64,000 bases of DNA. It comes from Lithobates sylvaticus (lineage: Eukaryota; Chordata; Amphibia; Anura; Ranidae). A model generated the notes under the pieces. That model was given only the letters and a program-made list of their open reading frames with translations. It searched no databases and had not been told where the DNA came from. Both the position numbers and the translations under genes were made by a program. Location of the stretch: the NCBI GenBank assembly GCA_028564925.1, contig CM053034.1, positions 150,410,052 to 150,474,051 of the forward strand, written 5' to 3'. Shown one piece after another: positions 45,935-56,572 of this stretch; position 1 is the stretch's first letter, and the number at the start of each line of letters is the position of its first letter.

Positions 45935-47452
45935 ATGGTAAAAAAGACAACAACGGATCCCGATTCATATCAAACAAAATCTGCTGTTCAGAGACACAAT
46001 AATAGCATGGAGAGAAGCGAGGAAAAAACTGTGTCTTTCACCTTACATCTCCAGGTTTCTACCAATCCATGGCAACCCTATGCTCCCACTGGGTCTCCAA
46101 TACGAGCCTTTTTCTAAATGGAGAGACAAAGGATTAATCAATGCTCACTCTCTATACCATGGCACAAATGGCTCTCTCAAACCTTTCCACCTCATTGCGG
46201 AAGAGTTCAGTCTTCCTACCCACCACTTTCTACATGTGTCGCAATACTCAAGCTTCATTGCCAAAACCTCTCCGAAGAAAAAAACATCAAGTTCCAACAA
46301 TCATTCTTAGACAAGCTAATAGCGGATCAGAGATACTCCATATCAGATATCTTCCACCCTCTCAATGCAAAGTTCACTAAACCCATACAAAATACCTCCA
46401 TCACATCCTGGTCAGCAGAATTACCGGGCCTAGTCGACATAGATAATATCATAGCAGGATATAGGATTACAAGAAGCATTATATCAAACGAGTCTTGGAG
46501 GGAAACTCAATTCAAGCTAATGCACATGGCTTACTACCCTTTCTCTACGAGACACCCCTCCACTTCAGGGTCCGTTTTAACATGGTGCTCCCTTTATAAA
46601 CCCTCTTTAATCCACCGCTTATGGCTCTGTCCATGGATAGCTACCCTCTGGTCCACAATCCTTAACCTTATCCAAAAAGTGACTGATTTCACTCCGGAGA
46701 AAGACCCCATGCTTTTGCTATTTGGGTAACCACCAAAAAACAGTACAACAGCACCCACCTCCAAGCCACTACCTCGGGAAAACCTTCAATGGACTCTCCT
46801 GACTCTCCTCATAGCTAGAAGGACTATACTTAATAATTGAATCTCCACCACTCCTCCGACCGTTTCCAAAATCGTAAAATCGCTCAAAACTCTGTTATTC
46901 CAATAAAAATGTGATGCTTTGCACCACAAAAACTGTCCCAATACCAAACTCAAAAAACGATGATCATCTTTCATCGGTCGATGTCTGTCAATGTCAGAAA
47001 AAGCCATCTTCACTGCACCTAATTTTTCATATAATACAAGGAACCTTTATTCAACTGCAAGTCCACCATAGCGCTAATCGATCCTACACACCTCCCATCG
47101 ACACCCTTAAAGAAAATCTTTGATCTTTTGCTGTTCAGATGCCAAAATCACTTACAAGAGTATGTTCTACTAATCAGTACATTTGCCTTTTTTTTCATTT
47201 ACTGGATTCACATGTTCATTATTAGTGATGTTACTTCTGCCCCTTTTGTCAAGGTCGGGACAGGGGTCAACGGGAAGAGTGAGTCCTCTGGTCTATAGCT
47301 CCCCCTTTTCTCTCTCTTTGTCCCAAACTCTCTCTACCCCACCCTTCTTATACTATAAAAAATGGTAGGAATCTTCAGTACATAGCCTATATGTATTACT
47401 TCGTCAACTATTCTCTGTTAAAATATAATAAATTATATAAAAAAAAAAAAAA
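45935..47452 (+). mobile_element. LINE-D: L1/Tx1-type LINE, 3' end only
   Basis: The C-terminal part of an ORF2 and a 3' UTR. Recognisable are WRDKGLINAHSLYHGTNGSL with FSLPTHHFLHVSQY, then in another frame SWRETQFKLMHMAYYPFST and LIHRLWLCPWIATLWSTIL, which match the linker and C-terminal region of LINE-A and LINE-C ORF2. The tail ends in an A-run at about 47,437-47,452. At least two frame changes. The 5' limit is uncertain; a KQWEREMNLSL stretch near 45,770 may be another scrap of the same lineage. Confidence 0.8.
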
Positions 47453-47467
47453 GACAAGAGACAGCTT

Positions 47468-47890
47468 GGGACAAATCCTGTATTAAAAGATAAAAAAATA
47501 AAAATGTCAAGCGATGTCCATTCATCTTCTATCACGCCGCCGACGAGCCTAAAAAAGAAAAAAACAAAACACCTCCGCCTCCATGGGAGGCTCCCACAGA
47601 GTGACGCTTCCCATTGGTGATATCTGTTATAAAGCTGAGGGCGGGGCCACCCGTTGACTTAAACAGATGACCCCACCCCCCTCTGACGCCACAGGGAAGC
47701 CCCGTGGTGTCAGAGGGGGGCAGGGTCACCCATTTACGTCACCAGGTGGCCCCGCCCTCTGCTATATAACAGCTATCACCAATGGGAAGTGTCACTCGGT
47801 GGGAGCCTCCCATGGAGGCGGAGGTGTTGTGTTTTTTTTCGGCTCGCTGGCGGCGTGATAGAAGATTTTATTAAAAGGACTTGTCCCAAT
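47468..47890. repeat. Long inverted repeat, arms about 200 bp
   Basis: The centre is near 47,695. ACACCTCCGCCTCCATGGGA at 47,570 is inverted at about 47,808-47,826, TTCCCATTGGTGATA is inverted at about 47,775-47,789, and the outermost parts pair GGGACAAATCCTG with an AGGACTTGTCCC inverse. Imperfect but continuous. Confidence 0.88.
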
Positions 47891-48484
47891 GTCTTTTTTA
47901 CTATTTTTGACACTTTTTTGGTAAAATGTACCCAGTTACCAATTCACATGGGGGTGGGGCCTGGGGAACCCCTTGTTAAAGGGGGCTTCCAGATTCCGAA
48001 GAGCCCCCACCTGCTTACCCCCACAACCATCGGGGAAGGGTTGTGGGGATGAGGCCCTTGTCCCCATCAACATGGGGACAAGGTGCTTTGGGGTCAGGCC
48101 CCAAAGCACCCTCCCCATATTGAGGGCATGTGGTCTGGTACGGTTCAGGGGGGTGCCCTCTCGTCCCTCCTCTTTTCCTGTGGCCTGCCAGGTTGCGTGC
48201 TCGGATAAGGGTCTGGTATTGATTTTTTTTTGGGGGGACCCCTACGCCATTTTTTTTTTTTTTTTGGCGCAGGGTTCCCCTTAATTTCCATACTAGACCT
48301 GAAGGGCCTGGTATGAATTTTGGAGGGACCCCCACGCAATTTCTTTTTCATTTTTGGTTCGGGGTTCATACCAGACCCAAAAGGCCTGGTAATGGACTGG
48401 GGGGGGAACCCATGCTGTTTTTTTAATGAGTTTTATCTATATTGCTGAGACCCGAGAATTCATTACAGCCGCGATCAGTTTTAA

Positions 48485-49483
48485 CCACTTCAGCCCCGGA
48501 CCAATTGGCAGCCAAAGGACCAGGCCCCTTTTTGCAATTCGGCACTGCGTCGCTTTAACTAACAATTGCGCGGTCATGCGACGTGGCACCAAAACAAAAT
48601 TGGCGTCCTTTTTTTCCCACAAATAGAGCTTTCTTTTGGTGGTATTTGATCGCCCCTGCGGTTTTTATTTTTTGCGCTATAAACAAAAATAGAGTGACAA
48701 TTTTGAAAAAAATGCAATATTTTTTACTTTTTGCTATAATAAATATCCCCAAAAAATATATAAAAAAACTTTTTTTTTCCTCAGTTTAGGCCGATACGTA
48801 TTCTTCTACATATTTTTGGTAAAAAAAATCGCAATTAGCGATTATTGATTAGTTTGCGCAAAAGTTATAGCGTTTACAAAATAGGGGATAGTTTTATAGC
48901 ATTTTTATTAATATTTTTTTTTTTATTAGTAATGGCGGCGATCAGCGATTTTTATTGTGACTGCAACATTTTGGCGGACACATCGGACATTTTTGACACA
49001 TTTTTGGGACATTTGTCATTTATACAGCAATCAGTGCTATTTAAATAGCACTGATTCCTATGTAAATGACAGTTGTAGTTAGGGGGTTAACCACTAGGGG
49101 GCGGGGAGGAGTCAGTGTGACGTGTTGTGTTTTTTTTTACAGTAGGGGGGCGTGGCTGTACGTCTGACGTCATTGATCGGCGTTCCCGATGACAGGGAAC
49201 CGCCGATCACTGACAGTCAGTGTAGGAAGCGCGGGGAGAGGTTTGTTTACATAGACCTCTCCCCGTTCTTCCGCTCCGTAGCCCGATCGCGGGATACCAG
49301 CGGCGATCGGGTCCGCTGGTCCCGCGGCCGGGTCACGGAGCTCCCGACCGGGTCGCGAGCGCGCCGCTAGCGGCGTGCGCACGACCCACGGGCAGGCACA
49401 TGCACGATCACGTACAGGTACGTGATTCTGCCTGCCCGTGCCATTCTGCTGACGTATATATGCAGTGGCCGGTCGGGAAGCGG
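48485..49483. mobile_element. TTAA MITE, inverted copy of the 16,341 family
   Basis: Flanked by TTAA at 48,481-48,484 and 49,484-49,487. Starts CCACTTCAGCCCCGGACC and ends GGCCGGTCGGGAAGCGG, the reverse orientation of 16,341-17,314, with high visible similarity throughout. Inserted in the hAT-like repeat. Confidence 0.92.
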
Positions 49484-49789
49484 TTAAATGACAATTTTTA
49501 CTTTGGAAATTTCATTTTTCTGTGGTGCTGTTTTAAACATGGGAAAAATGTGCCACTTTACAGGCATACTATAGACACCCCCAGGCACGATATTTAAAGG
49601 ATGATTTTATTTTTATTGTTTCACTTTAAGTATTAAAAAAATCACTGCTCCCGAAAAAACGGACGCTTTTAAAAACAATTTGTATTGTAGCCTACTGTAT
49701 GTATTTCTATCTGCAAAGATTTATTTTAATAAAGTGTTGAAAAAAGACTGTATTTTAGTTCCTTCGCATGAAGACCCATGGGTTGATTT

Positions 49790-50047
49790 ACTGAAGGCAA
49801 ATAGACTGTTCACTTTCACAAAGAATTTGCCCCAAAGCTTATTGAATAAGGCGAAGATCTGTTGACTTCCATCATTTAATCTAATGCATGAAAAAATGCT
49901 GTTCTTTTTTATTTTCCTCACACATGATTTGGTATTCTTTGTAAAGTGAAACTTTACAACATTCACCAAGCTCTGGTGTAAATCCTCTGGAAAAATACAG
50001 CTTCTCTTGCAAAGTAAAGTAAACAGCCTATTTTTCTTTAGTAAATT
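49790..50047. mobile_element. Palindromic MITE, about 258 bp
   Basis: The left end GGGTTGATTTACTGAAGGCA and the right end TTTCTTTAGTAAATTAAT are inverted repeats, and internal segments also pair (AAGCTTATTGAATAAG region, CACCAAGCTCTGG region). The ends resemble the MITE at 1,799. Confidence 0.75.
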
Positions 50048-50370
50048 AATTACTTGGATGATTTAAATGTTTGAATGTAAAGAACACTAGATGCACTAAG
50101 ATCCTGGTGTTCTTTAGCACTGGGCTGGAATTTTTAGATTGGGATTTGGGGGAGATTAGATATTAGATATATTGTGTGCTGTTTTCTCATAAAAAAACTC
50201 AGTCCAGCTCAGAAATTAATTCTCACTAGATATCTAGATACATGGAGTGGAGTGCCAGGATGGTATTCTTGGTCCTTTCAGGTAGTAAAATGTAAAAAAA
50301 AGGAACTAGCAAAAAAATGTACTTCTTGATGTTTTCCCTGTGAATCAAATTGTAAAATAATACTATTGAA
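50048..50370. other. No recognisable feature
   Basis: AT-rich sequence between a MITE and the AT microsatellite. No gene or element end seen. Confidence 0.55.

Positions 50371-50409
<39 letters not shown>
50371..50409. repeat. (AT)n microsatellite
   Basis: An uninterrupted TA run abutting the LTR element. With 55,832-55,978 it is probably the same microsatellite split by the insertion. Confidence 0.95.
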
Positions 50410-50412
<3 letters not shown>

Positions 50413-50835
50413 AAAGTTCGGGGGACCAGCTAGACCGCAGGACACAGGCTTTTAGTTCAAAAGGAGGTTTTATTAAACTTAAACAGCTTCACAGCAGCAA
50501 AACAAAAGAAAAAGGTTTCAGTCTCACCGACTATCAAAGTCCCGAATTGCTATCGCAGTCAAACACAGTCCTGGGGTGCTGTCGCAGGTGACTTCCACTG
50601 CTAGGAGGCTTCCAGGCCGAACGCTGCTGTTGACTTTGGTTGCTGCAAATCAAACCAAACACCAACCACTATCTCCTCTACACTCCTCCACACCCATCTG
50701 CAACTTCCTGTCTTGTTTTTAAACCCACTTCCTCTGACAGGTGAGTTAACCCTTTTTGTTCCCTTAAAGGGACCACAGTCCAAACAGAGGGGAAACATAG
50801 CGTCCTTCCAGGACCCAGCCACGGCGTCCTGTACA
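50410..50835 (-). repeat. 3' LTR of the Gmr1-like element
   Basis: 426 bp, nearly identical to the copy at 55,406-55,831. The gag-pol reading frame ends inside this LTR. Confidence 0.95.
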
Positions 50836-53800
50836 TATCCCCCCCCTGTGCCCCAACGCCAAGGAGGTGGAGGCAACAGTGGAGCTCAAACAATGGACTC
50901 GGGAGATGGCATCTGCATTTTGATGCAGTCTCCCGGGTCTATGCTCCACTACAAATTTAAATTCCTGGAGTGCCAGGAACCACCGAGTAACCCTGGCATT
51001 AGTCCCTTTACCTTGTCTCAGCCATGTTAAAGGGGCATGGTCAGAAATCAGCCTAAACTTCCTCCCCAGAAGGTAATATCTGAGGGATTCCAGAGCCCAC
51101 TTAATGGCCAGACACTCTCGTTCAATTATAGCGTAGTTTTTCTCCGCTGGTGTTAACTTCCTACTGAGGAAGACTATTGGGTGCTCCTCGCCATGAATAA
51201 CCTGTGACAACACCGCTCCCAATCCTACATCGGAAGCATCAGTCTGTACAACAAACTCTTTTGAAAAAATGGGTGCTACTAGGACAGGGTGTTGGCACAG
51301 TGCCGACTTGAGCTCCAAAAAAGCCTTCTCAGCGTCTGCATTCCACTCCACCATGACCGATTTCCGACCCTTAGTCAGATCGGTCAATGGAGCTGCCAAC
51401 GTGGCAAAGTTGGGTACAAACCTCCTGTAGTATCCCACCATACCCAGGAATGCACGTACCTGTTTTTTTGTGAGGGGGCGGGGCCAATTCTGTACAGCCT
51501 CTACCTTGTTGACCTGAGGTTTTACTACCCCTCTACCCACAACATAGCCCAGGTATTTCACCTCCTCCATTCCCAAAGCACATTTTTCCGGGTTTATTGT
51601 AAACCCCTCCTTCCAAAGAGAGTCCAGTACTGCCTGGACTTTGGGCAAGTGTGATTCCCAGTCTCTGCTAAAAATGACTATGTCATCCAAGTATACTGAT
51701 GTATACTCCTGGTGAGGACGTAAAATCCTATCCATTGCCCTCTGAAATGTGGCTGGAGCAGTTTGCAATCCAAAAGGCATTCTCTTGTACTGAAAACTTC
51801 CCTCTGGGGTAGAAAAAGCAGTTTTCTCTCTATCAGCCTTAGTCAACGGGATTTGCCAATACCCCTTGGTAAGGTCTAATGTAGTGATATACCTGGCTGG
51901 ACCTAATCTCTCAATAAGCTCATCTACCCGGGGCATGGGGTAGGCATCAAACCGTGAAACTTCATTTAGTTTCCGGAAATCATTGCAGAATCGCAGAGTC
52001 CCGTTGGGCTTTGGTACCAACACAATCGGGCTTGACCACTCACTCTGTGATTCCTCAATAATCTCCAGGTCTAACATCTTCTTCACTTCCTCTGAAACAG
52101 CCTTCCTTTGGGCCTCTGGAATGCGGTAAGGCCGGACAAAAACTTTGACTCCTGGTTCCGTGACAATATCATGTTCTATGACACTAGTGAGCCCTGGCAA
52201 GTCTGAAAATTTCTCTTTATTTCTCTGCAAGAACTCCTTTGCCTGCTGACTTTGGACTCTAGACAGGGTATTTGCTACTTGGACACTCTCTACCCCAACC
52301 CGAGGCTCAAGTCTTACACCAGCCAGGGAGGTCACCGGTTCCCTGTCTGTCCAGGGCTTTAACAAGTTTACATGATATATCTGATAGGGTTTCCTCTTAC
52401 CTGGTTGGTGGACTCTATAATTTACCTCTCCTACTTTTTCTACAACTTCAAAGGGGCCTTGCCACCTGGCCAAGAATTTACTTTCCACAGTGGGGATCAA
52501 CACCGCTACTCGATCCCCCACTTGGAAGTTCCTTATTCTAGCAGCCCTATTATAGACCCGTCGTTGAGCCTCCTGGGCTTTTTGCAAATGTTCTTTGACT
52601 AGAGGCATCACAGTTCGGATCCTCTCCTGCATTTGGGAAACATATTCAAGAACACTCTTATGCTGAATAGGTTCACTTTCCCATTCCTCTTTAACAAAAT
52701 CCAGTAGTCCGCGAGGTCTCCGCCCATATACCAACTCAAAGGGCGAAAACCCAGTGGATGCCTGGGGCACTTCCCGGATAGCAAACAGGAGAGCGGGTAA
52801 CAGGCAGTCCCAGTCTTTCCCATCTCTTTGTACAACCCGCTTGAGCATAGACTTAAGGGTCTTATTAAAGCGCTCTACCAACCCATCCGTTTGTGGATGG
52901 TAGACCGATGTGCGCAGCTGTTTAATCCGGAACAGCTTGCACACATCAGCCATAACCCTCGACATAAACGGGGTGCCCTGGTCCGTGAGTATTTCCTTGG
53001 GAAAACCAGTCCGCGTAAACAACTGGAATAATTCCCGAGCAATAGCCTTAGAGGAGGTATTCCGCAGAGGTAGCGCTTCAGGATATCGGGTGGCATAGTC
53101 AAGGATCACCAGTATGTAGGAGTGACCTCGAGCTGACTTAACCAAAGGACCCACTATATCCATGGCTATCCTCTCGAATGGGACCTCAATTATGGGCAGA
53201 GGGACCAAAGGGCTCCGGAAGTGGGTCACCGGCGCGGTCAACTGACAGGTGGGACAAGAGGCACAGTATCTTCTTACCTCTGCTTTCAGACCTGGCCAGT
53301 AAAACCGGTCGGTGATCCGTGCCTCCGTCTTTTCAACTCCCAGGTGTCCCCCTAAAACATCATCATGGGCCAGGTCCAGGACCTTGCGTCTATACTGTTG
53401 GGGTACCAATAATTGTTCTACCACATTTTCTCTCACTTTGGTAACCCGATAAAGCAATTCATTACATATTGCAAAGTGGGGCCACCGCTCATTCGCACCT
53501 GGCTCTTGGGGTACCCCATTTAATACTACAACTTGTTCCCGTGCACGGGCCAAAGTGGGGTCCTGCATCTGGGCAGTACCAAATGTCCCCTGGGGAACAC
53601 CCAAATCCGGCATGGCAGGTGTAGAGGCCACTTCCTCATCCTCTTCACCCAGCATTACCTGAAGTGGGGAAGGTTCCCCCTCCTCAGTGTTCAGGTAGGT
53701 CTGTGAACCACACATTTTGACACCCTTAACAGTATCAGCACTACTTTCATCACCATTAACCCAATCATTAGCATTTGTATCAACTGGATCCACACTAGGA

Positions 53801-55284
53801 ACATTTGGCATCTCAGGGTTATTACCCTCAACCGTAGGAATAGAGGAACTAGTTTCTCCCCAGTCTTGGGATCGTTCAGGTAGTTCTCCTTGTCCCCACA
53901 GTTTTTCAAAAAATGGACAGTCTCGTCCTATGATAACATCATGTATCAAGTTCTTTACCACCCCCACCTCTTGAGTACCAGTGCCATATGCTGTGGAGAT
54001 GGACACCGAGATGAGAGGGTACTCTCTAGTGTCCCCGTGAATGCACACAACCCGTAAAGTTTTGCTTACCGGACCGATCTTCCCAATTACTCTAGGATGA
54101 ACCAGGGTTACCATGCTTCCGGAATCCAGCAAAGCCCAGGCAGGGAGGTGGTTCACTTGGACTACACACTCAAATTTCTCTTCTCCACGGTCAAGGTATG
54201 TGGTACATGCTCTATGAGCATAAAAAGACCCCCTCCGAAGAACCCCACATTCCATGGGCTCCTCTTGCAGTGGGCAGTGGGCCCGGGTATGGCCCCAGGA
54301 ATGACATCGCCAACATTGTACATCCCCTCCTCTCCGAACAGGAACAGATCGCTGAGGAGGTACTGGGAGTGACTCTTGACGTTCCGGGGTGTTGATTCCA
54401 GGGCTCCGGGGGACATCCTTTCGAAGGGCGGCAGTCGATCGAATAGGCCTTGGCAGACTGGGCCCTTGGCGCTTGGTAGGGCCAAGCAGATCCTCCACCA
54501 CTGTATATCGCTCTACCATCTCGACAAGGAGGTTCACTGTTTTGGGGTCTCCATGGCTGACCCACCGTTGAAGGTCGTCTGGCAGTGACCGTAGGTATCG
54601 GTCCAGCACGACCCGCTCCACGATTTGGGGGCCCGACAACACTTCGGGCTGCAGCCATTTTTTTACCAGTTGCACCAGGTCATGCATTTGAGACCGTGGT
54701 GGACGATCTGGACAATACTTCCATTGGTGCACTCGTTGGGCCCGAACGGCCGTAGTCACCCCCAAACGAGCCAGTATTTCTGCCTTTAGTTTTTGATAGT
54801 CTTTAGCGTCCTCTGGTGGCAGGTCGAAGTAGGCTTTTTGAGGATCTCCGGTGAGAAAAGGGGCAATTAGGCCGGCCCACTGGTCCTGGGGCCACCCTTC
54901 TCTCTCTGCCGTCCTCTCAAATGTAGCAAGAAATGCCTCTACATCATCACTCAGGGACAATTTCTGCAAAAAATGGCTTGCCCTCACGGTCACCTGGTTG
55001 CCAGGGGCAACAGCCGCTTGCTCACGACCCTGAGACAACTGCTGTACTACTTCTTTTAAGGCAGTCACCTGAGCCTGCATAACCCCTTGCTGGGTTGCTT
55101 GCTGTGCTGCCAACTGAGCCACCAACAGGCGAGTATTTTCTTGCTGTACCTCCAGCTGGGTTGCTAAGCGCTGATTAGCTTCCTCATGGCGGGTCTGCGC
55201 TTGTATATTAGCCAGGGACAGTTGTTTAATTAGTTCCTCCATTGCTTCAGCTTTCAGGGTTTGGGCAGCTTTAACCCAGAACAT
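50764..55284 (-). CDS. Gmr1-like Gypsy gag-pol, single frame, 1,506 codons
   Basis: Domains in order. Glutamine-rich coiled coil at about 10-90. A capsid region at 112-260 with strong likeness to the SCAN domain (WLQPEVLSGPQIVERVVLDR, LPDDLQRWV). A CCHC knuckle at 324-337 (CWRCHSWGHTRAHC). Aspartic protease near 385 (LLDSGSMVTLV). Integrase at about 635-975, with the HHCC zinc finger and the DDE core (AMDIVGP, LTDQG, LVERF). Reverse transcriptase at about 1040-1220 with YLDD. RNase H near 1320 onward (VVQTDASDVGLGAVLS), ending in HRPGRLHQNADAISR. Integrase lies before RT, as known for Gmr1-like Gypsy elements and unlike most Ty3/Gypsy. Gag and Pol share one frame, so protease cleavage rather than frameshifting would separate them. 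Confidence 0.95.
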   Translation of the reverse strand: MFWVKAAQTLKAEAMEELIKQLSLANIQAQTRHEEANQRLATQLEVQQENTRLLVAQLAAQQATQQGVMQAQVTALKEVVQQLSQGREQAAVAPGNQVTVRASHFLQKLSLSDDVEAFLATFERTAEREGWPQDQWAGLIAPFLTGDPQKAYFDLPPEDAKDYQKLKAEILARLGVTTAVRAQRVHQWKYCPDRPPRSQMHDLVQLVKKWLQPEVLSGPQIVERVVLDRYLRSLPDDLQRWVSHGDPKTVNLLVEMVERYTVVEDLLGPTKRQGPSLPRPIRSTAALRKDVPRSPGINTPERQESLPVPPQRSVPVRRGGDVQCWRCHSWGHTRAHCPLQEEPMECGVLRRGSFYAHRACTTYLDRGEEKFECVVQVNHLPAWALLDSGSMVTLVHPRVIGKIGPVSKTLRVVCIHGDTREYPLISVSISTAYGTGTQEVGVVKNLIHDVIIGRDCPFFEKLWGQGELPERSQDWGETSSSIPTVEGNNPEMPNVPSVDPVDTNANDWVNGDESSADTVKGVKMCGSQTYLNTEEGEPSPLQVMLGEEDEEVASTPAMPDLGVPQGTFGTAQMQDPTLARAREQVVVLNGVPQEPGANERWPHFAICNELLYRVTKVRENVVEQLLVPQQYRRKVLDLAHDDVLGGHLGVEKTEARITDRFYWPGLKAEVRRYCASCPTCQLTAPVTHFRSPLVPLPIIEVPFERIAMDIVGPLVKSARGHSYILVILDYATRYPEALPLRNTSSKAIARELFQLFTRTGFPKEILTDQGTPFMSRVMADVCKLFRIKQLRTSVYHPQTDGLVERFNKTLKSMLKRVVQRDGKDWDCLLPALLFAIREVPQASTGFSPFELVYGRRPRGLLDFVKEEWESEPIQHKSVLEYVSQMQERIRTVMPLVKEHLQKAQEAQRRVYNRAARIRNFQVGDRVAVLIPTVESKFLARWQGPFEVVEKVGEVNYRVHQPGKRKPYQIYHVNLLKPWTDREPVTSLAGVRLEPRVGVESVQVANTLSRVQSQQAKEFLQRNKEKFSDLPGLTSVIEHDIVTEPGVKVFVRPYRIPEAQRKAVSEEVKKMLDLEIIEESQSEWSSPIVLVPKPNGTLRFCNDFRKLNEVSRFDAYPMPRVDELIERLGPARYITTLDLTKGYWQIPLTKADREKTAFSTPEGSFQYKRMPFGLQTAPATFQRAMDRILRPHQEYTSVYLDDIVIFSRDWESHLPKVQAVLDSLWKEGFTINPEKCALGMEEVKYLGYVVGRGVVKPQVNKVEAVQNWPRPLTKKQVRAFLGMVGYYRRFVPNFATLAAPLTDLTKGRKSVMVEWNADAEKAFLELKSALCQHPVLVAPIFSKEFVVQTDASDVGLGAVLSQVIHGEEHPIVFLSRKLTPAEKNYAIIERECLAIKWALESLRYYLLGRKFRLISDHAPLTWLRQGKGTNARVTRWFLALQEFKFVVEHRPGRLHQNADAISRVHCLSSTVASTSLALGHRGGICTGRRGWVLEGRYVSPLFGLWSL

Positions 55285-55405
55285 AAATTCACTGTACTGT
55301 CCCTTTAAATGTCAGTTTTAAATTCAAATGCAAAAACCAGCAAAAAAAAAAAAAAAAAAAAAAAACACGCCTGTTACTCTGTCCTGCCCGCATCCGAGCA
55401 CCACT

Positions 55406-55828
55406 TGTAAAGTTCGGGGGACCAGCTAGACCGCAGGACACAGGCTTTTAGTTCAAAAGGAGGTTTTATTAAACTTAAACAGCTTCACAGCAGCAAAACA
55501 AAAGAAAAAGGTTTCAGTCTCACCGACTATCAAAGTCCCGAATTGCTATCGCAATCAAACACAGTCCTGGGGTGCTGTCGCAGGTGACTTCCACTGCTAG
55601 GAGGCTTCCAGGCCGAACGCTGCTGTTGACTTTGGTTGCTGCAAATCAAACCAAACACCAACCACTATCTCCTCTACACTCCTCCACACCCATCTGCAAC
55701 TTCCTGTCTTGTTTTTAAACCCACTTCCTCTGACAGGTGAGTTAACCCTTTTTGTTCCCTTAAAGGGACCACAGTCCAAACAGAGGGGAAACATAGATTC
55801 CTTCCAGGACCCAGCCACGGCGTCCTGT

Positions 55829-55831
<3 letters not shown>
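55406..55831 (-). repeat. 5' LTR of the Gmr1-like element
   Basis: 426 bp, near-identical partner of the 3' LTR. It would contain the promoter and transcript start on the minus strand. TTTAATAAAACCTCC, a poly(A)-signal-like block, is visible on the coding strand. Confidence 0.95.
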
Positions 55832-55880
<49 letters not shown>

Positions 55881-55883
55881 CAT

Positions 55884-55948
<65 letters not shown>

Positions 55949-55978
55949 CATAGATATATATATATATATATATATAAT
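55832..55978. repeat. (AT)n microsatellite with TACATACATAGA interruptions
   Basis: Long TA runs interrupted twice by ACATACATAGA. Tyr/Ile-rich open frames here are repeat translations. Confidence 0.97.
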
Positions 55979-56568
55979 GCATACAATATAAATTGCAACT
56001 GGGTAAACCATTTGGTCAAATTTTTCTTTTAACTTCAAATGACAGATAAGGCAGTATAAGTCTGAAAACATAAAGAAAAAGCTCAAAACTATTAGAGAAA
56101 TTAGTAAATAGCATATTCTGTTGTGAAATCCTAGGGGAAAAGAGTGAATGTAAAAAAAAATTGAAAAAAAAAAACTTACATTACATTGTAAAAATTTGAA
56201 CAAAACACAGTTAACTTAAAAATACCAAGTGCTAAATTTTCCCACACACCCTTTTGTATAAAATTCATGACACTGAGACACAGGGCTGCATGTGAACATT
56301 CATTGTGAGGCTGCGATGCATGCAATTGAATGTTCTCTTTTGGGGAGCAGATTTCTCAGAAGAAGTTTGTTCAGCTGTCAGCATGCTCTTATTATCAAAC
56401 AGAAGTCCACACTTTGGTGAATACTGACTATTTACATTTGTTTAGAACATTAGAACAATGGTTTATGCTAAACTATTGAGTCATAAAAAATTGGAATAAA
56501 ATCTATAGTTTATTGATAGGCTCAGAACATATGCTAATCCATGTAGATCATGAGTTGATAATTTCGCT
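55979..56568. other. No recognisable feature
   Basis: Sequence of mixed composition with two A-runs. No element ends or gene signals recognised. Confidence 0.55.
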
Positions 56569-56572
56569 TTAA

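Larger units (their letters stand above)
47453..49790. mobile_element. Palindrome-bearing hAT-like repeat, third copy
   Basis: Contains the large palindrome at its left, then 47,960-48,420 matching 21,450-21,870. It is split by a TTAA MITE (48,485-49,483) and resumes with AAATGACAATTTTTACTTTG and the CACTTTACAGGCATACTATA block shared with 6,870 and 22,660. It fades out near 49,700-49,790. No coding capacity. Confidence 0.65.
50410..55831 (-). mobile_element. Gmr1-like Ty3/Gypsy LTR retrotransposon, looks whole
   Basis: A 5.4-kb element with 426-bp LTRs at 50,410-50,835 and 55,406-55,831, each TG...CA on the coding strand. They differ at only about three positions, suggesting a young insertion. 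A primer-binding-site candidate, TGGTGCTCGGATGCGGG, follows the 5' LTR, and a purine run (AGGGGGGGGATA) precedes the 3' LTR. The target duplication is an AT-type tetra- or pentamer and cannot be delimited, because the site is an AT microsatellite. One continuous gag-pol frame lies between the LTRs. I see no obvious break. Confidence 0.95.

Noticed and set aside
47532-48369. Multiple open frames of 60-106 codons
   Set aside because: They arise from the palindrome and G/C-rich hAT-like repeat and recur at 21-22 kb as repeats rather than as genes.
54097-54658. Several open frames overlapping the Gag region in other frames
   Set aside because: Shadows of the long gag-pol frame; their composition follows from it.
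55597-56019. Long Tyr/Ile-rich open frames at the right edge of the LTR element
   Set aside because: They are translations of the AT microsatellite fused to LTR sequence, with no protein character.
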